The notes under the pieces were generated by a model that saw only the letters and a program-made list of their open reading frames with translations, made no database searches and was not told the origin of the DNA. The position numbers were made by a program, and so were the translations under genes. Shown piece by piece: positions 11,272-21,605 of a stretch of 39,936 bases of DNA (position 1 is the first letter of the stretch; each line of letters opens with the position of its first letter). The stretch is from positions 1 to 39,936 of the IMG/VR virus record IMGVR_UViG_3300033182_001189; one strand, 5' to 3'. The stretch comes from a virus.

Positions 11272-14200
11272 ATGGCAGATAAAAAAGTAAAGATCTCTAA
11301 TATTCTGGGCAGTCAGATCCCAGATTTCATTCAGGGTGAAAGTCCTCTGTTCAAGGAATTTTTAGAGCAGTACTATGCTTCAGAAGAGCATGAGTATGGT
11401 ACAACTTATCTTGCCGACAATCTTGATGACTTAAAAGATATCTCTAAGATATCCGATATAGTATACGCTGCTGTTCCAGTAGCATTAACTGAAGATACAT
11501 ATCACCTTGATGAAGTAATTAATGTCAATACGACTGAAGGATTTCCAGATACCTATGGTCTAATTAAAATTGACAATGAAATTATTACGTATACTGGAAA
11601 AACTGCAACTTCGTTTACTGGTTGTGTTCGTGGTTTTAGTGGCATATCCAAAATTGAAAGCAGCAGCAATCCAGAATTTTTAACTTTTAGTGATACGGAA
11701 ATTGATTATCACTATTCTGGTTCTACTGTCCAAAACCTTAGTCTGCAGTTTTTAGGACAGTTCTACAAAAAGTTCAAGTATCAATTCCTACCAGGCTTTG
11801 AGAACAGACAGTTTAAGGATGTATCTGTAGAAAATATTCTCTCCAGAGCAAAAGATTTTTATAGTTCAAAGGGAACTGACACTGCATTGAAGATTTTATT
11901 CAATGTTTTATTTGGTAAAAATGTTGAGGTACTAAAACCATTTGATAATACCATTGTTTTATCAGAAGCAGATTGGAGCATTACAGATGATATCATTGTA
12001 GAAGCAATTTCTGGCGATCCAACTAAGTTAACTTCAACTACTTTATTCCAAGGATCTACTTCAAATCCTACTGCTACTGGAGCAATTTCTAATGTAGAGG
12101 AAGTATTTTTAGGAAATAAGAGATATTTTAAACTTTTGCTGTCTAATGATTCAGTTGTCAATACCTTTGATGTTGGCAAAAAGACCAAAGTAACCAGTCT
12201 GACTAGCACTGAAACTGTAGTTACTGTAGATTCCACTGTTGGATTCCCAGAATCTGGAACATTTTACTACTTAGATTCTTTAGGTGAATACTCAGAAGCA
12301 ACTTATACATCCAAATCATACAACCAATTCTTTGGATGTGTCGGTCTTACAACTTCATTAGCAGAAAACACTCCAATTATTGGAGATCAATTTGTATATG
12401 GATTTGAAGATTTTGATACGACAAGCGTCTGCCAAATGAGAATTGTTGGATCAATTAATGGATTCAACAGAAACTTAGGAAATACAAAATATTTCTCAGT
12501 TGGTGATGAAGTATCAGTAAAATATCTTGGTGAAAAAGTAGATCCAGCTGATAAAAAGTTTAATAATTGGTTCTACAATAATGTATCATATACAGATGTT
12601 GATGTAGTAGATCCCTCTACGAATACAATTACAACAAAAGTAAGACACTTCTTACACAAAGGAGACAAAGTTAGTATCCTAAGAAAGTCAACAAGTGCAG
12701 TTGTAGTTGACAATGTAGAAGTTAATGATGTTTCTAGTGATTTAATATTCCAAATTTCTTCTGGAACACTGCAACTTGGTGTTGAATATACCGTAAAGAA
12801 AAATATCAGTTATGCTAAGTCAACTCTGAATTCAAGTTCAGTACTCTCTAACATCCAAAATTCATTCACTGACGAGGAGAGAAACACTTACGTTGCGTTT
12901 TCTGGTCTGCCATCATATGAGTCAATCCAGACAACTAACAGAGCAAAAACATTTACTTCCTCAGACATAAATCAGTCTTCGGACACTATAAACATTTCTC
13001 AGCATGGTTTCTTCAATGGTGAGAAAATATACTATCAATTAGTATCTGGTGTTTCTGGTATTGGAACTGGATACTACTACGTCAATAAGATTGACAATGA
13101 TAACTTCAAATTGACATTAAGTCCATCTTCAATCTATACAAATTCAAATGTAGATCTGACTGGTATTGGTACTACAGATCAGCATATTGTAACTCCTGCT
13201 GATTTGTTTGGACTTAACCTTGAGAATCAGAACAACTTTAAGAGAATATACAGAAACCCAAAGCAAGTCAAAGAAAATAGAAATATTGTTGGTCCAATTG
13301 GTGTTGCACTAAATGGATTGGAACTTTATTCACCAATCTCAAAAGATTCTATTTTCTATGGTCAACTTGAAGGAATTTCAGCACTGGAATCTGGCACTGG
13401 TTATGACATAAACAATCCACCAGAATTGTTAATAAGTGATGACTCTGGTACTGGAGCAGTTGCACATGCAAACTTCAGTGGAAAAATTGAAGAGATTGTT
13501 TTAGAAACCAAAGGATTTAATTACTCAGAAGTCCCATCAGTTAACATTACTGGTGGAAATGGATCTGGTGCAGTATGTGAAGCAAAGATGAGAGGTTACA
13601 CTCATTCTGTTTCATTTACTGACCTTGATGTAGACTTATCTACAGATAGCATCACACTATCAACCCCACACAAATTCTTAGATGGTGAAGAGGTTGTTTA
13701 TGTTGCGTCTGGTACTCCAATTGGTATTGGTAGCACAAACGTAGGATTCTCTACGACTAGACTGTCTGGTGATAATGTTTATTACATTGCGAAGAAGAGT
13801 GATACATCATTCTCACTTGCAACAACAAAAGCAAGAGCCTTAGCAAAGACAAATCTGGTTGACTTTAATGCTTTTGGTAACCAAGACCACACAATTAGGT
13901 CAAAACAGGTCAGAAATATCATTGATAGAATTATTGTAAAGGATAGTGGATCTTCATATCAGAACAAGAAGGTAACTATTGATGCTCAGCAGTATCCACC
14001 TTCAGACCAAAGAGACTTATTCAGCACTTTTGTTGGCATTAACACTCATGATAATTATGTTTATGCAAGAAATCATGACTTTAAAAATGGAGATCAGGTT
14101 GTATACTCCGTAGATGGAACTGCAATTTCTGGATTATCTACAACTTCATACTATAAAGTTACAGTTGTTGATAGAGATAGATTCAAATTAAGTGATGCAG

Positions 14201-17200
14201 GAACTGCATCTACAATAACAAGCACAAACTACGATAGAAAGATATTCGTATCTTTGGGCGATGTTGGAGTAGGAACTCACACATTTGCATACCCAAGTAT
14301 TCAGGTTGTAATTGATGGACTTGTTTCCATTGGATCAAGCACAACCATCCCATCGTACTACAATGCTACTGCAACAGCAAGTGTTAAGGGTGGTGTAAGT
14401 GGAGCATTTATTCAGTCGGGTGGTGTTGGATTTGGTGTCACCGATATCATAAATTATGTGAGAAGACCAGCAATCAGACTCCTGACTGGTAAGAATGCAA
14501 ATATCAAACCAGTTGTTGGGTCCGATGGCACTATAACTAGCGTATTCATTGTAAATTCTGGATCAGAATACACTACCCCACCAAAACTGGAAGTCATTGG
14601 TTCTGGGTCATTTGCAAGATTAAAGGCAAATATTTCTGGTGGACAGATTACATCTGTAGATATTCTAGACGCAGGTAAGAATTATAAAGCAAGTGACACA
14701 TCAATTAAGGTCATTCCAACAGGTGAAGGTGCCAAGTTAAATGCAGAAATCCATGAATGGAAGTTCAATAATCTCAAGAGATACGAGAATGTTATTTCTG
14801 CTACGTATAGAGATACTGTTCAAATAAGATCGGAAGTTTCTTCTAGGGGCAAGAAACTTTCTACTTTCTATCCTGGAAGATTCTACAGAAGTCTGCTTGA
14901 TGACAACGTAGTATTGACCTCATCTGGTTATGAGGAAAAGACAACTGGTCTTGCTCATTCTCCTATTATTGGTTGGGCCTATGATGGAAATCCAATCTAT
15001 GGTCCATATGGTAATGGAAAAGCAATTCCAGACTCTTCTGGAACTGGTGGAATTAAGAAGATTTATTCTAGTTACTCAGAAAATATAGTTTCAAACACTG
15101 GACTCAGACCTCCATTCGGTTCTGGTTATTTCACTCAGGACTACATTTACGATGCGAATGGTGATCTTGACGAGTACAATGGAAGATACATTGTCAACTT
15201 AGACTTCCCTAATGGAACTTATGCATATTTTTCAACTCTGGACTTAAATGATAACTTATCATATCCATATGTAACATTTAAGCATAGAAATGGAACTGAT
15301 GAATTCAATTACAATGTATTAGTAGACCAATCTGATGCTCATATTAACAGTGGACTCTATAAGAGAAATGTATCGCATCTCGGATTAAATGAGGCATCAA
15401 GAAGATATCCATTCCTTTTTGATTCGCTAGATTCAAATCCAGTCTTACAAGTAGAATCAGTAGACTCTGCAAAAATTACTCAAATTGATGTTGTATCACC
15501 TGGATCATCTTATAAAGTAGGAGAATCCCTCACTTTCAATCAGAATGAACTTGATTGTGAAATCAAAGAGGTATTGGGCAAGACTATTGTATCAATAGCA
15601 ACTTCAGATCTTATATCTGATAATGTTACATTCTCAGTTAAAGAAAATACAATTACTGGATTTACAACAGTTGCTCACAACTTTGTGGATGGGGACACTG
15701 TAGAGATCTCTGGTATTTCTTCTTCCCTGTATAAAGACCTGGAAGGATTCCGAGTTGTTGGAGTCAGTACAATTAATGCATCTCTGTCTGTTGCTCTTGG
15801 TACAACTTCGGTAACTGGACTCAGCACTTTTATTAGTATTTCTGAACCAACCAGCACCAAGAAATTTGAGAAGAACGATACCATCAAACTTGGTTCTGAG
15901 GAGGTCCTAATTACCTCTGTAGACCGTGTTAACAACAAGTATGGTGTCCTTAGGGCAAGGAATGGTACAACAGGTTCTGCACACACAGAGAGTACTCTCG
16001 TAACGAAACTTTCTAAGAAGTTTACGTTCAATGTAAACAAAAAATTAGAAAATAAGAACGTAGAGACAGGTTACTCGCAGTTCTTTAGTGCAACGGGTTC
16101 CGTTGGCATTGGAACAACATATTCTTCGGTTGTAGTTGGAACTGCTGGAAGCACGAACGTTACAAAATCAATTCCACCAAGATCAATCTATCTCCCATAT
16201 CATAGATTCAATACTGGCGATGAATTATCTTATGTTTCGTACAGTGGAACTATTACTGCTTCATCTTCTGATGCATTAACTCCAACGTTTAACTTAGATG
16301 CATTTGATAAACTGTATTGTGTTAAGTTGAATGATGAATATATTGGTGTTTCTACAGCAAAAGTTGGATTCACTACCAACTATGTTTATTTCACTGCTGT
16401 TACTGGAGATTCACACAACTTTGAAGTCATCAAGACTAATTTAACTGGATCTGCTAAGAAAGTTTCTGCTACTGTTACCCTGGATACACAGCATTCACTG
16501 GCGGTTGGTGATGGAGTTAGATTAAACGTAAAACCAAGCAGAACACAAAACTTTGACTTTAGATTTAATGATTCAATCAAAAAACTTGTCGTAAACCCAG
16601 TTTCCTTTGCATCTACTGCAATTGGCGTTGGAACTACAAATTCATCCATCACTTTGAGTAATCATGACTTCAATACAGGAGACATTGTTGTTTATGTGAA
16701 CTCGGTTGGAATCGCTACTCCTCTCCAGAATAACGGAATCTATTATGTGATTAAGGAATCGGATGACACGATCAAGTTAGCTGAGACTGAGTATGATGCT
16801 TTATCGTTCCCATACACACATATTGGAATCACCACATATGGATCAGGAACTCATGAAATTGCCAAGATCAATCCGAAATTAGAATTCTATAGAGGAAATA
16901 ATGTTTCTATTGCAGTATCTCATGTCAGTTTGGTAGACTATGACGTAAACTTCTATACTGATAATCAGTTCAAGACTAGGTATGAGTCTGGATCAATCAT
17001 CAAGAAAGGAACATTTGGTGACTTAAATCCAAGCACTGAGATTTCTATCAGTGTTTCTGATACGTTACCAGAAAGTCTTTTCTACAGAGTAGAGGGTGAT
17101 GACTTAAATTACACTAATACCTTCCCATCATCTGCAAATACAGACGTTGACAATTACTCTTCAATTGATATCTTAAATTCTAAATTCAACAAGTTACATA

Positions 17201-20200
17201 CTGTTTCTGGGATCGGAAGCACCACATTTGAGTTTACTCTTGTTGGTAGTGCAGAAACAAACTCTTATACTTCCTCTGGATTTAGTTCTGCGATCTATTC
17301 AACCAATTCCCCAACGGAAACTGGTGGAATTTATTCAGTAAGAATTTCTAACTTCGGAAAACCAACAAAAGTACTTCCACAATTGACTTCCATTGGATCC
17401 ACCACTGGATCAAATGCTCTGATTTCGGTAAAATCAAATTCTATTGGAAGAATTGTTGATAGTGAAGTCATTCGTCAAGGATTAGAATTCACAGAAGACA
17501 AGACACTTGCACCAAAAGCAGACTCAAATCTGGTACTGAACTTAAAGAATGTATTCACTCTAAAGTCAGTTGGTGTAACCACTGGCGGTAAAAATTATAC
17601 TGGAGCACCAACGGTTGTTGCAATTGGAAACTCTTCAATTCTAACCGATACAACTATTCAAGGTAACTCAGTATTTTCAGTTGAAGTTCTGTCCAGTGAT
17701 AGTAACCTTTCGGAAGATCTTAGAGTAATTCCTACAAATAACTCAAATGGTGTTGGTGTAATCAACGCTACTTCATCCTTTGCAACGAATACATTATTCT
17801 TAAGAGCACCCATCATTGGATTTACAGAATTCCCATTTGCGGTAAATGATGAAATCTATGTTGAAAATATCAAGATTACCAACTCAGCAGATGGTTATAA
17901 TTCAAGTGATTATGGTTATCGTAACTTTACCGTTACTGGTATCAATACTGTAAGTGGTTCCGAGAGCATTACATACTCCATTGCTGGAATTGGAAGCACT
18001 GGTGGATCATATGACCCAACTAGCACCTTTGGTAGAGTCATTAAGTCCAACAACTTAGCAGTTCTTCAACCAGAATTTGAAAAAGTCAAGTTCTTTGAGG
18101 GCGAAAAGATTACATCTCAAGATGGAAGTGCCACTGGAGTTGTTGCTAAGAATGGATGGGATCCAGAAGCACAAACACTCAAGTTAACTGATGTTACTGG
18201 GAAGTTTGAAAAGGAAGACGTTATTGTTGGAAAAACAAATAACTTCAAATCAACAGTATCTGATATCTTCTCATTTGATTTTGACTTAAGTGTTGGAAGT
18301 ATTGTTGAGGATGAGAGTACTTGGAAAACTGATACTGGAAAATTAAATTCCGATTTGCAAAGAATTCATGATAGTGACTACTATCAAAGATTCTCATACT
18401 CAGTAAGAGGTGAGGTTCCATATCAAAATTGGTCAGAACCAGTTAATAGTCTGACACATGTCTCTGGATATAAGAATTTTGCTAATTTGGAAATTATCAA
18501 TGGAATTGGAAACACAGTTGGAATGAGTATAACTGATACTCAGATTGATTTGAATGTTGAGGTCAATAGTCTGGCATCTGTACATTCTATCAGTCATTAT
18601 GATCTTGTTTCCGAAGATACCACTGATTCTTCACTTTCCAAGATTGTTAAGTTTGATTCAAAAGTTATTACTGATTATAACGAGTCAAGAACAAATAAAG
18701 TTCTCTTGATTGATGATATTAGTCCACAATTCACAGGATTCGTAACTTCTACTGGTGGTGGAATCGTAGGTCTCTCTACTTTTGCACTCTTCACTGGTGG
18801 TGATACTCTATTCTATCACACCTTTGATCCTACAGGAATTGATACTTCTACGTCAACAATTACAATCCCAAGACACAATTTCAATACTGGGGAGCAATTA
18901 GTATACTCACCAACAAATAATGATCTGAATAGTGGATCTTCTATTGGAATCGTCACCACGAGTTCACTGGGAATAGGCATAGGAACCACCAGTATCCTCC
19001 CAGAGACGGTCTATGCGATTAGGGTGACGGAAGATAAGTTACAACTCGCTATAGGTGCCTCGGAGGCGACTGCAGGAACTGCTGTTACATTTACTACACT
19101 CACTGGAATTGGACTCACGCACAGTTTAGAAGTTGATAGTGATCTTGCAAACACAAGAACAATTATAACATTAGACAATATCATCCAAAGCCCAATATCA
19201 AGAAAGGACGTTTCAGTTTCTCTGTCATCTGCTGTTGGTATAGGTTCTACTGTAGTATTCTTGAATGACGTTTCAAACGTTGTAGGTAAGTCTTTACTTA
19301 AGATTGAAGATGAGATCATTAGAGTTGAACTCGTTGGCGTTGGAGCAACTAATTCTCTTGATGTCATTCGTGGACAAATGGGAACAGTTGCGGCAGCACA
19401 CACTGTTGGTGCAGCAGTTACAGTTCTCTCTGGAGATTATAGAATCCACCATGGAAACATATACTTCACTGAATCACCATATGGTCCTGCTGGAATTGGA
19501 TCACTCACTACCAGAACTTCATTCTCTGGAAGAGCATTCTATCGTCTGAATTATGACACAAACCTGATCATTGATGATATTTCAGAATCATTTGATGGTG
19601 CAACTGATAAGTTTAACCTGACTTCAAACTCACAAGGAATTAGTGGAATTCAGTCTAGTTTCGGTGCTATTCTAATCAATAACATCTTCCAAAGACCTTT
19701 CTATGGTGATGTTGGATCAATCTTAGAATCTGATTATCAGATTGTAGGTACAGGTCAAACAATTGACTTCACTGGAACTGGTGTTGAGGATCTTCCAAAA
19801 GGTGGAATCATTAATGAATTTGATGTTGGAATTGGAAGTGGTTATCAAGTACCAAGAAGAGCACTTGCAACAGCAGTTGTCTCTGCTGGCGGAACTATCC
19901 AATCTATCGGTCTCTCCACTGGAGGATCTGGTTACATTGGTGTGCCTAGAGTCTCTATTGCGGATACTCTTGGTGTTGGAGTTGGTGCCTCTGTAATTGC
20001 ATCTGTTACCGCTGGATTGGTCACTTCATTTACAATTGCAGTTGCTGGTAGTGGTTACACAAGCACAAATCCACCTCTTGTTGTAATTGATGAACCAAAA
20101 CCATACAAAAATATTCCACTCTCTGGTGGTCAGGGATCTGGAGCTAAGATGGATGTTGTTGTTGGAACTGGAGGAAGCGTAGTATCCTTTGATATCTCTG

Positions 20201-21573
20201 ATCGTGGACTTGGTTACGAAATCGGTGATGTACTGACTCTGACTGAACTTCCTTTCCAAGTTGGAATTGGCACAAGCAATTTTGAAATTACTGTTAGAAA
20301 TAGATACCAGAACAAGTTCTCTGGATGGACATTTGGACAGTTATTGGAATTGGATGACTTCAGTGATCTATTCAATGGATTCAGAAAATCATTCCTGCTC
20401 ACAAGAACTATTGTTAATAAGGAATACTACAGTATAGTTGCACAGAGTGGATCTGGAATTGTTCTTGCTAATAATCTCATGATATTCTTGAATGATGTTC
20501 TCCAGAAACCAGGACAAGACTACACATTCAGCAGTGGAACTCGCTTAACATTCAGAGAAGCACCAAGACCAGGAAGCAAACTGAAGGTATATTTCTATGT
20601 TGGTTCTTCTAGTGACTATATTGAAGTTGATGTTGATGAGACAATCAAACCTGGAGATAGATTAACTTTACAATCTCAAGGTAATGTTCTTCAGCAAGGA
20701 GAGAGAATCATTTATGAACTGATTGCATCAGATACTGTAGAAACCCAAAACTATAGTGGTGTTGGTATTGTAACTGATACTGCATTCACAAGACCAACTA
20801 TTTGGACTAAGCAAACTTCTGATTTGATTATTGATGGTGAAAAGGTATCTAAGGAAAGGGATTACCTTGAACCACAAATCTATCCAAATACAAATATTAT
20901 TGCATCTGTTGGATCAACTGACACTAAGATGTACGTGAAGGATCCATATTTGTTCAGCAGGATTGATGACCTTGGACAAACTCTCAATGACATCATTATC
21001 GTTGGACTAGGTACAACAGCAGTTACAGAAGTAATTAAGACTGTAACATATCAGGGTGATTATGGACTGGTTATCGGTATCGGAACCAGTGCTACTGGAA
21101 TTAATACTACTTCGCCAATGCTTGAGATTGATTTGATTCCACATCCAAACATCTACAGCAGCAGTCCAAACAATTCTCAAGTATCTAAACCTGGAATTTC
21201 AACAGGTGACTACTTCGTCTTAGAGAATACAATACTTGGAAGTGGAGTTACTTCTATTGTTGACGATGTATCTAATGTTGTTGCTATTGGAAATAGTTTC
21301 ATTGATAATGTTTATTATGCAAGCAAAGTTACTTCAATTGGAAGTTCTTCAATTCGTGTTTCAGTAAACGTAGATTCATTAAACGGAATCAACACCTCAA
21401 CTCTTCCAACTGATTTGGAAAGATTTGGTAATTACACCTGGGGTTCTATTGATATTTCATCCAGATCAACTACAAACTCCAGAGCATTTGAGTTCTACAA
21501 TGAAAATGGATTAGTTGGAATTGAAACTTCTGCACACGTTTCTAGAATTCTCCAAATGAGATTAGCTTATTAA
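11272..21573 (+). CDS. 7: Giant baseplate wedge protein gp7 (3433 aa)
   Basis: Assigned to gp7 by position between gp6 and gp8, by its start (KISNILGSQIPDFIQGESPL, then FKEFLEQYYASEE), and by its end (RILQMRLAY), as in cyanophage gp7. It is over three times the size of T4 gp7 (1032 aa). Much of the extra length is repeated beta modules: 'H-x-F-x-x-G-D/E' units near residues 574, 794, 929, 1457, 1638, 1792 and 2529; 'GSGYxxxP' units near 704, 1087, 1402, 2097 and 2872; 'iDxEii...RG' units near 80, 313, 1537 and 2653; and two 'INNIFQRP/LNDVLQKPGxDY' units near 2764 and 3022. A YHYH-like segment, GWAYDGNPIYGPYG, lies near 1234. No frameshift is seen. In the wedge it initiates assembly with gp10, gp8, gp6, gp25 and gp53 (T4 knowledge). 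The modules may bind carbohydrate or enlarge the baseplate rim. Confidence 0.85.
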   Translation: MADKKVKISNILGSQIPDFIQGESPLFKEFLEQYYASEEHEYGTTYLADNLDDLKDISKISDIVYAAVPVALTEDTYHLDEVINVNTTEGFPDTYGLIKIDNEIITYTGKTATSFTGCVRGFSGISKIESSSNPEFLTFSDTEIDYHYSGSTVQNLSLQFLGQFYKKFKYQFLPGFENRQFKDVSVENILSRAKDFYSSKGTDTALKILFNVLFGKNVEVLKPFDNTIVLSEADWSITDDIIVEAISGDPTKLTSTTLFQGSTSNPTATGAISNVEEVFLGNKRYFKLLLSNDSVVNTFDVGKKTKVTSLTSTETVVTVDSTVGFPESGTFYYLDSLGEYSEATYTSKSYNQFFGCVGLTTSLAENTPIIGDQFVYGFEDFDTTSVCQMRIVGSINGFNRNLGNTKYFSVGDEVSVKYLGEKVDPADKKFNNWFYNNVSYTDVDVVDPSTNTITTKVRHFLHKGDKVSILRKSTSAVVVDNVEVNDVSSDLIFQISSGTLQLGVEYTVKKNISYAKSTLNSSSVLSNIQNSFTDEERNTYVAFSGLPSYESIQTTNRAKTFTSSDINQSSDTINISQHGFFNGEKIYYQLVSGVSGIGTGYYYVNKIDNDNFKLTLSPSSIYTNSNVDLTGIGTTDQHIVTPADLFGLNLENQNNFKRIYRNPKQVKENRNIVGPIGVALNGLELYSPISKDSIFYGQLEGISALESGTGYDINNPPELLISDDSGTGAVAHANFSGKIEEIVLETKGFNYSEVPSVNITGGNGSGAVCEAKMRGYTHSVSFTDLDVDLSTDSITLSTPHKFLDGEEVVYVASGTPIGIGSTNVGFSTTRLSGDNVYYIAKKSDTSFSLATTKARALAKTNLVDFNAFGNQDHTIRSKQVRNIIDRIIVKDSGSSYQNKKVTIDAQQYPPSDQRDLFSTFVGINTHDNYVYARNHDFKNGDQVVYSVDGTAISGLSTTSYYKVTVVDRDRFKLSDAGTASTITSTNYDRKIFVSLGDVGVGTHTFAYPSIQVVIDGLVSIGSSTTIPSYYNATATASVKGGVSGAFIQSGGVGFGVTDIINYVRRPAIRLLTGKNANIKPVVGSDGTITSVFIVNSGSEYTTPPKLEVIGSGSFARLKANISGGQITSVDILDAGKNYKASDTSIKVIPTGEGAKLNAEIHEWKFNNLKRYENVISATYRDTVQIRSEVSSRGKKLSTFYPGRFYRSLLDDNVVLTSSGYEEKTTGLAHSPIIGWAYDGNPIYGPYGNGKAIPDSSGTGGIKKIYSSYSENIVSNTGLRPPFGSGYFTQDYIYDANGDLDEYNGRYIVNLDFPNGTYAYFSTLDLNDNLSYPYVTFKHRNGTDEFNYNVLVDQSDAHINSGLYKRNVSHLGLNEASRRYPFLFDSLDSNPVLQVESVDSAKITQIDVVSPGSSYKVGESLTFNQNELDCEIKEVLGKTIVSIATSDLISDNVTFSVKENTITGFTTVAHNFVDGDTVEISGISSSLYKDLEGFRVVGVSTINASLSVALGTTSVTGLSTFISISEPTSTKKFEKNDTIKLGSEEVLITSVDRVNNKYGVLRARNGTTGSAHTESTLVTKLSKKFTFNVNKKLENKNVETGYSQFFSATGSVGIGTTYSSVVVGTAGSTNVTKSIPPRSIYLPYHRFNTGDELSYVSYSGTITASSSDALTPTFNLDAFDKLYCVKLNDEYIGVSTAKVGFTTNYVYFTAVTGDSHNFEVIKTNLTGSAKKVSATVTLDTQHSLAVGDGVRLNVKPSRTQNFDFRFNDSIKKLVVNPVSFASTAIGVGTTNSSITLSNHDFNTGDIVVYVNSVGIATPLQNNGIYYVIKESDDTIKLAETEYDALSFPYTHIGITTYGSGTHEIAKINPKLEFYRGNNVSIAVSHVSLVDYDVNFYTDNQFKTRYESGSIIKKGTFGDLNPSTEISISVSDTLPESLFYRVEGDDLNYTNTFPSSANTDVDNYSSIDILNSKFNKLHTVSGIGSTTFEFTLVGSAETNSYTSSGFSSAIYSTNSPTETGGIYSVRISNFGKPTKVLPQLTSIGSTTGSNALISVKSNSIGRIVDSEVIRQGLEFTEDKTLAPKADSNLVLNLKNVFTLKSVGVTTGGKNYTGAPTVVAIGNSSILTDTTIQGNSVFSVEVLSSDSNLSEDLRVIPTNNSNGVGVINATSSFATNTLFLRAPIIGFTEFPFAVNDEIYVENIKITNSADGYNSSDYGYRNFTVTGINTVSGSESITYSIAGIGSTGGSYDPTSTFGRVIKSNNLAVLQPEFEKVKFFEGEKITSQDGSATGVVAKNGWDPEAQTLKLTDVTGKFEKEDVIVGKTNNFKSTVSDIFSFDFDLSVGSIVEDESTWKTDTGKLNSDLQRIHDSDYYQRFSYSVRGEVPYQNWSEPVNSLTHVSGYKNFANLEIINGIGNTVGMSITDTQIDLNVEVNSLASVHSISHYDLVSEDTTDSSLSKIVKFDSKVITDYNESRTNKVLLIDDISPQFTGFVTSTGGGIVGLSTFALFTGGDTLFYHTFDPTGIDTSTSTITIPRHNFNTGEQLVYSPTNNDLNSGSSIGIVTTSSLGIGIGTTSILPETVYAIRVTEDKLQLAIGASEATAGTAVTFTTLTGIGLTHSLEVDSDLANTRTIITLDNIIQSPISRKDVSVSLSSAVGIGSTVVFLNDVSNVVGKSLLKIEDEIIRVELVGVGATNSLDVIRGQMGTVAAAHTVGAAVTVLSGDYRIHHGNIYFTESPYGPAGIGSLTTRTSFSGRAFYRLNYDTNLIIDDISESFDGATDKFNLTSNSQGISGIQSSFGAILINNIFQRPFYGDVGSILESDYQIVGTGQTIDFTGTGVEDLPKGGIINEFDVGIGSGYQVPRRALATAVVSAGGTIQSIGLSTGGSGYIGVPRVSIADTLGVGVGASVIASVTAGLVTSFTIAVAGSGYTSTNPPLVVIDEPKPYKNIPLSGGQGSGAKMDVVVGTGGSVVSFDISDRGLGYEIGDVLTLTELPFQVGIGTSNFEITVRNRYQNKFSGWTFGQLLELDDFSDLFNGFRKSFLLTRTIVNKEYYSIVAQSGSGIVLANNLMIFLNDVLQKPGQDYTFSSGTRLTFREAPRPGSKLKVYFYVGSSSDYIEVDVDETIKPGDRLTLQSQGNVLQQGERIIYELIASDTVETQNYSGVGIVTDTAFTRPTIWTKQTSDLIIDGEKVSKERDYLEPQIYPNTNIIASVGSTDTKMYVKDPYLFSRIDDLGQTLNDIIIVGLGTTAVTEVIKTVTYQGDYGLVIGIGTSATGINTTSPMLEIDLIPHPNIYSSSPNNSQVSKPGISTGDYFVLENTILGSGVTSIVDDVSNVVAIGNSFIDNVYYASKVTSIGSSSIRVSVNVDSLNGINTSTLPTDLERFGNYTWGSIDISSRSTTNSRAFEFYNENGLVGIETSAHVSRILQMRLAY

Positions 21574-21579
21574 TTTAAG

Positions 21580-21587
21580 TATAAATA
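21580..21587 (+). promoter_or_regulatory. T4-type late promoter before gp8
   Basis: Perfect TATAAATA in the 32-nt gap between gp7 and gp8, 18 nt before the gp8 ATG. It probably boosts expression of the downstream baseplate and fibre genes. Confidence 0.75.
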
Positions 21588-21605
21588 GTCAAAAATCGCA
21601 CTGAC

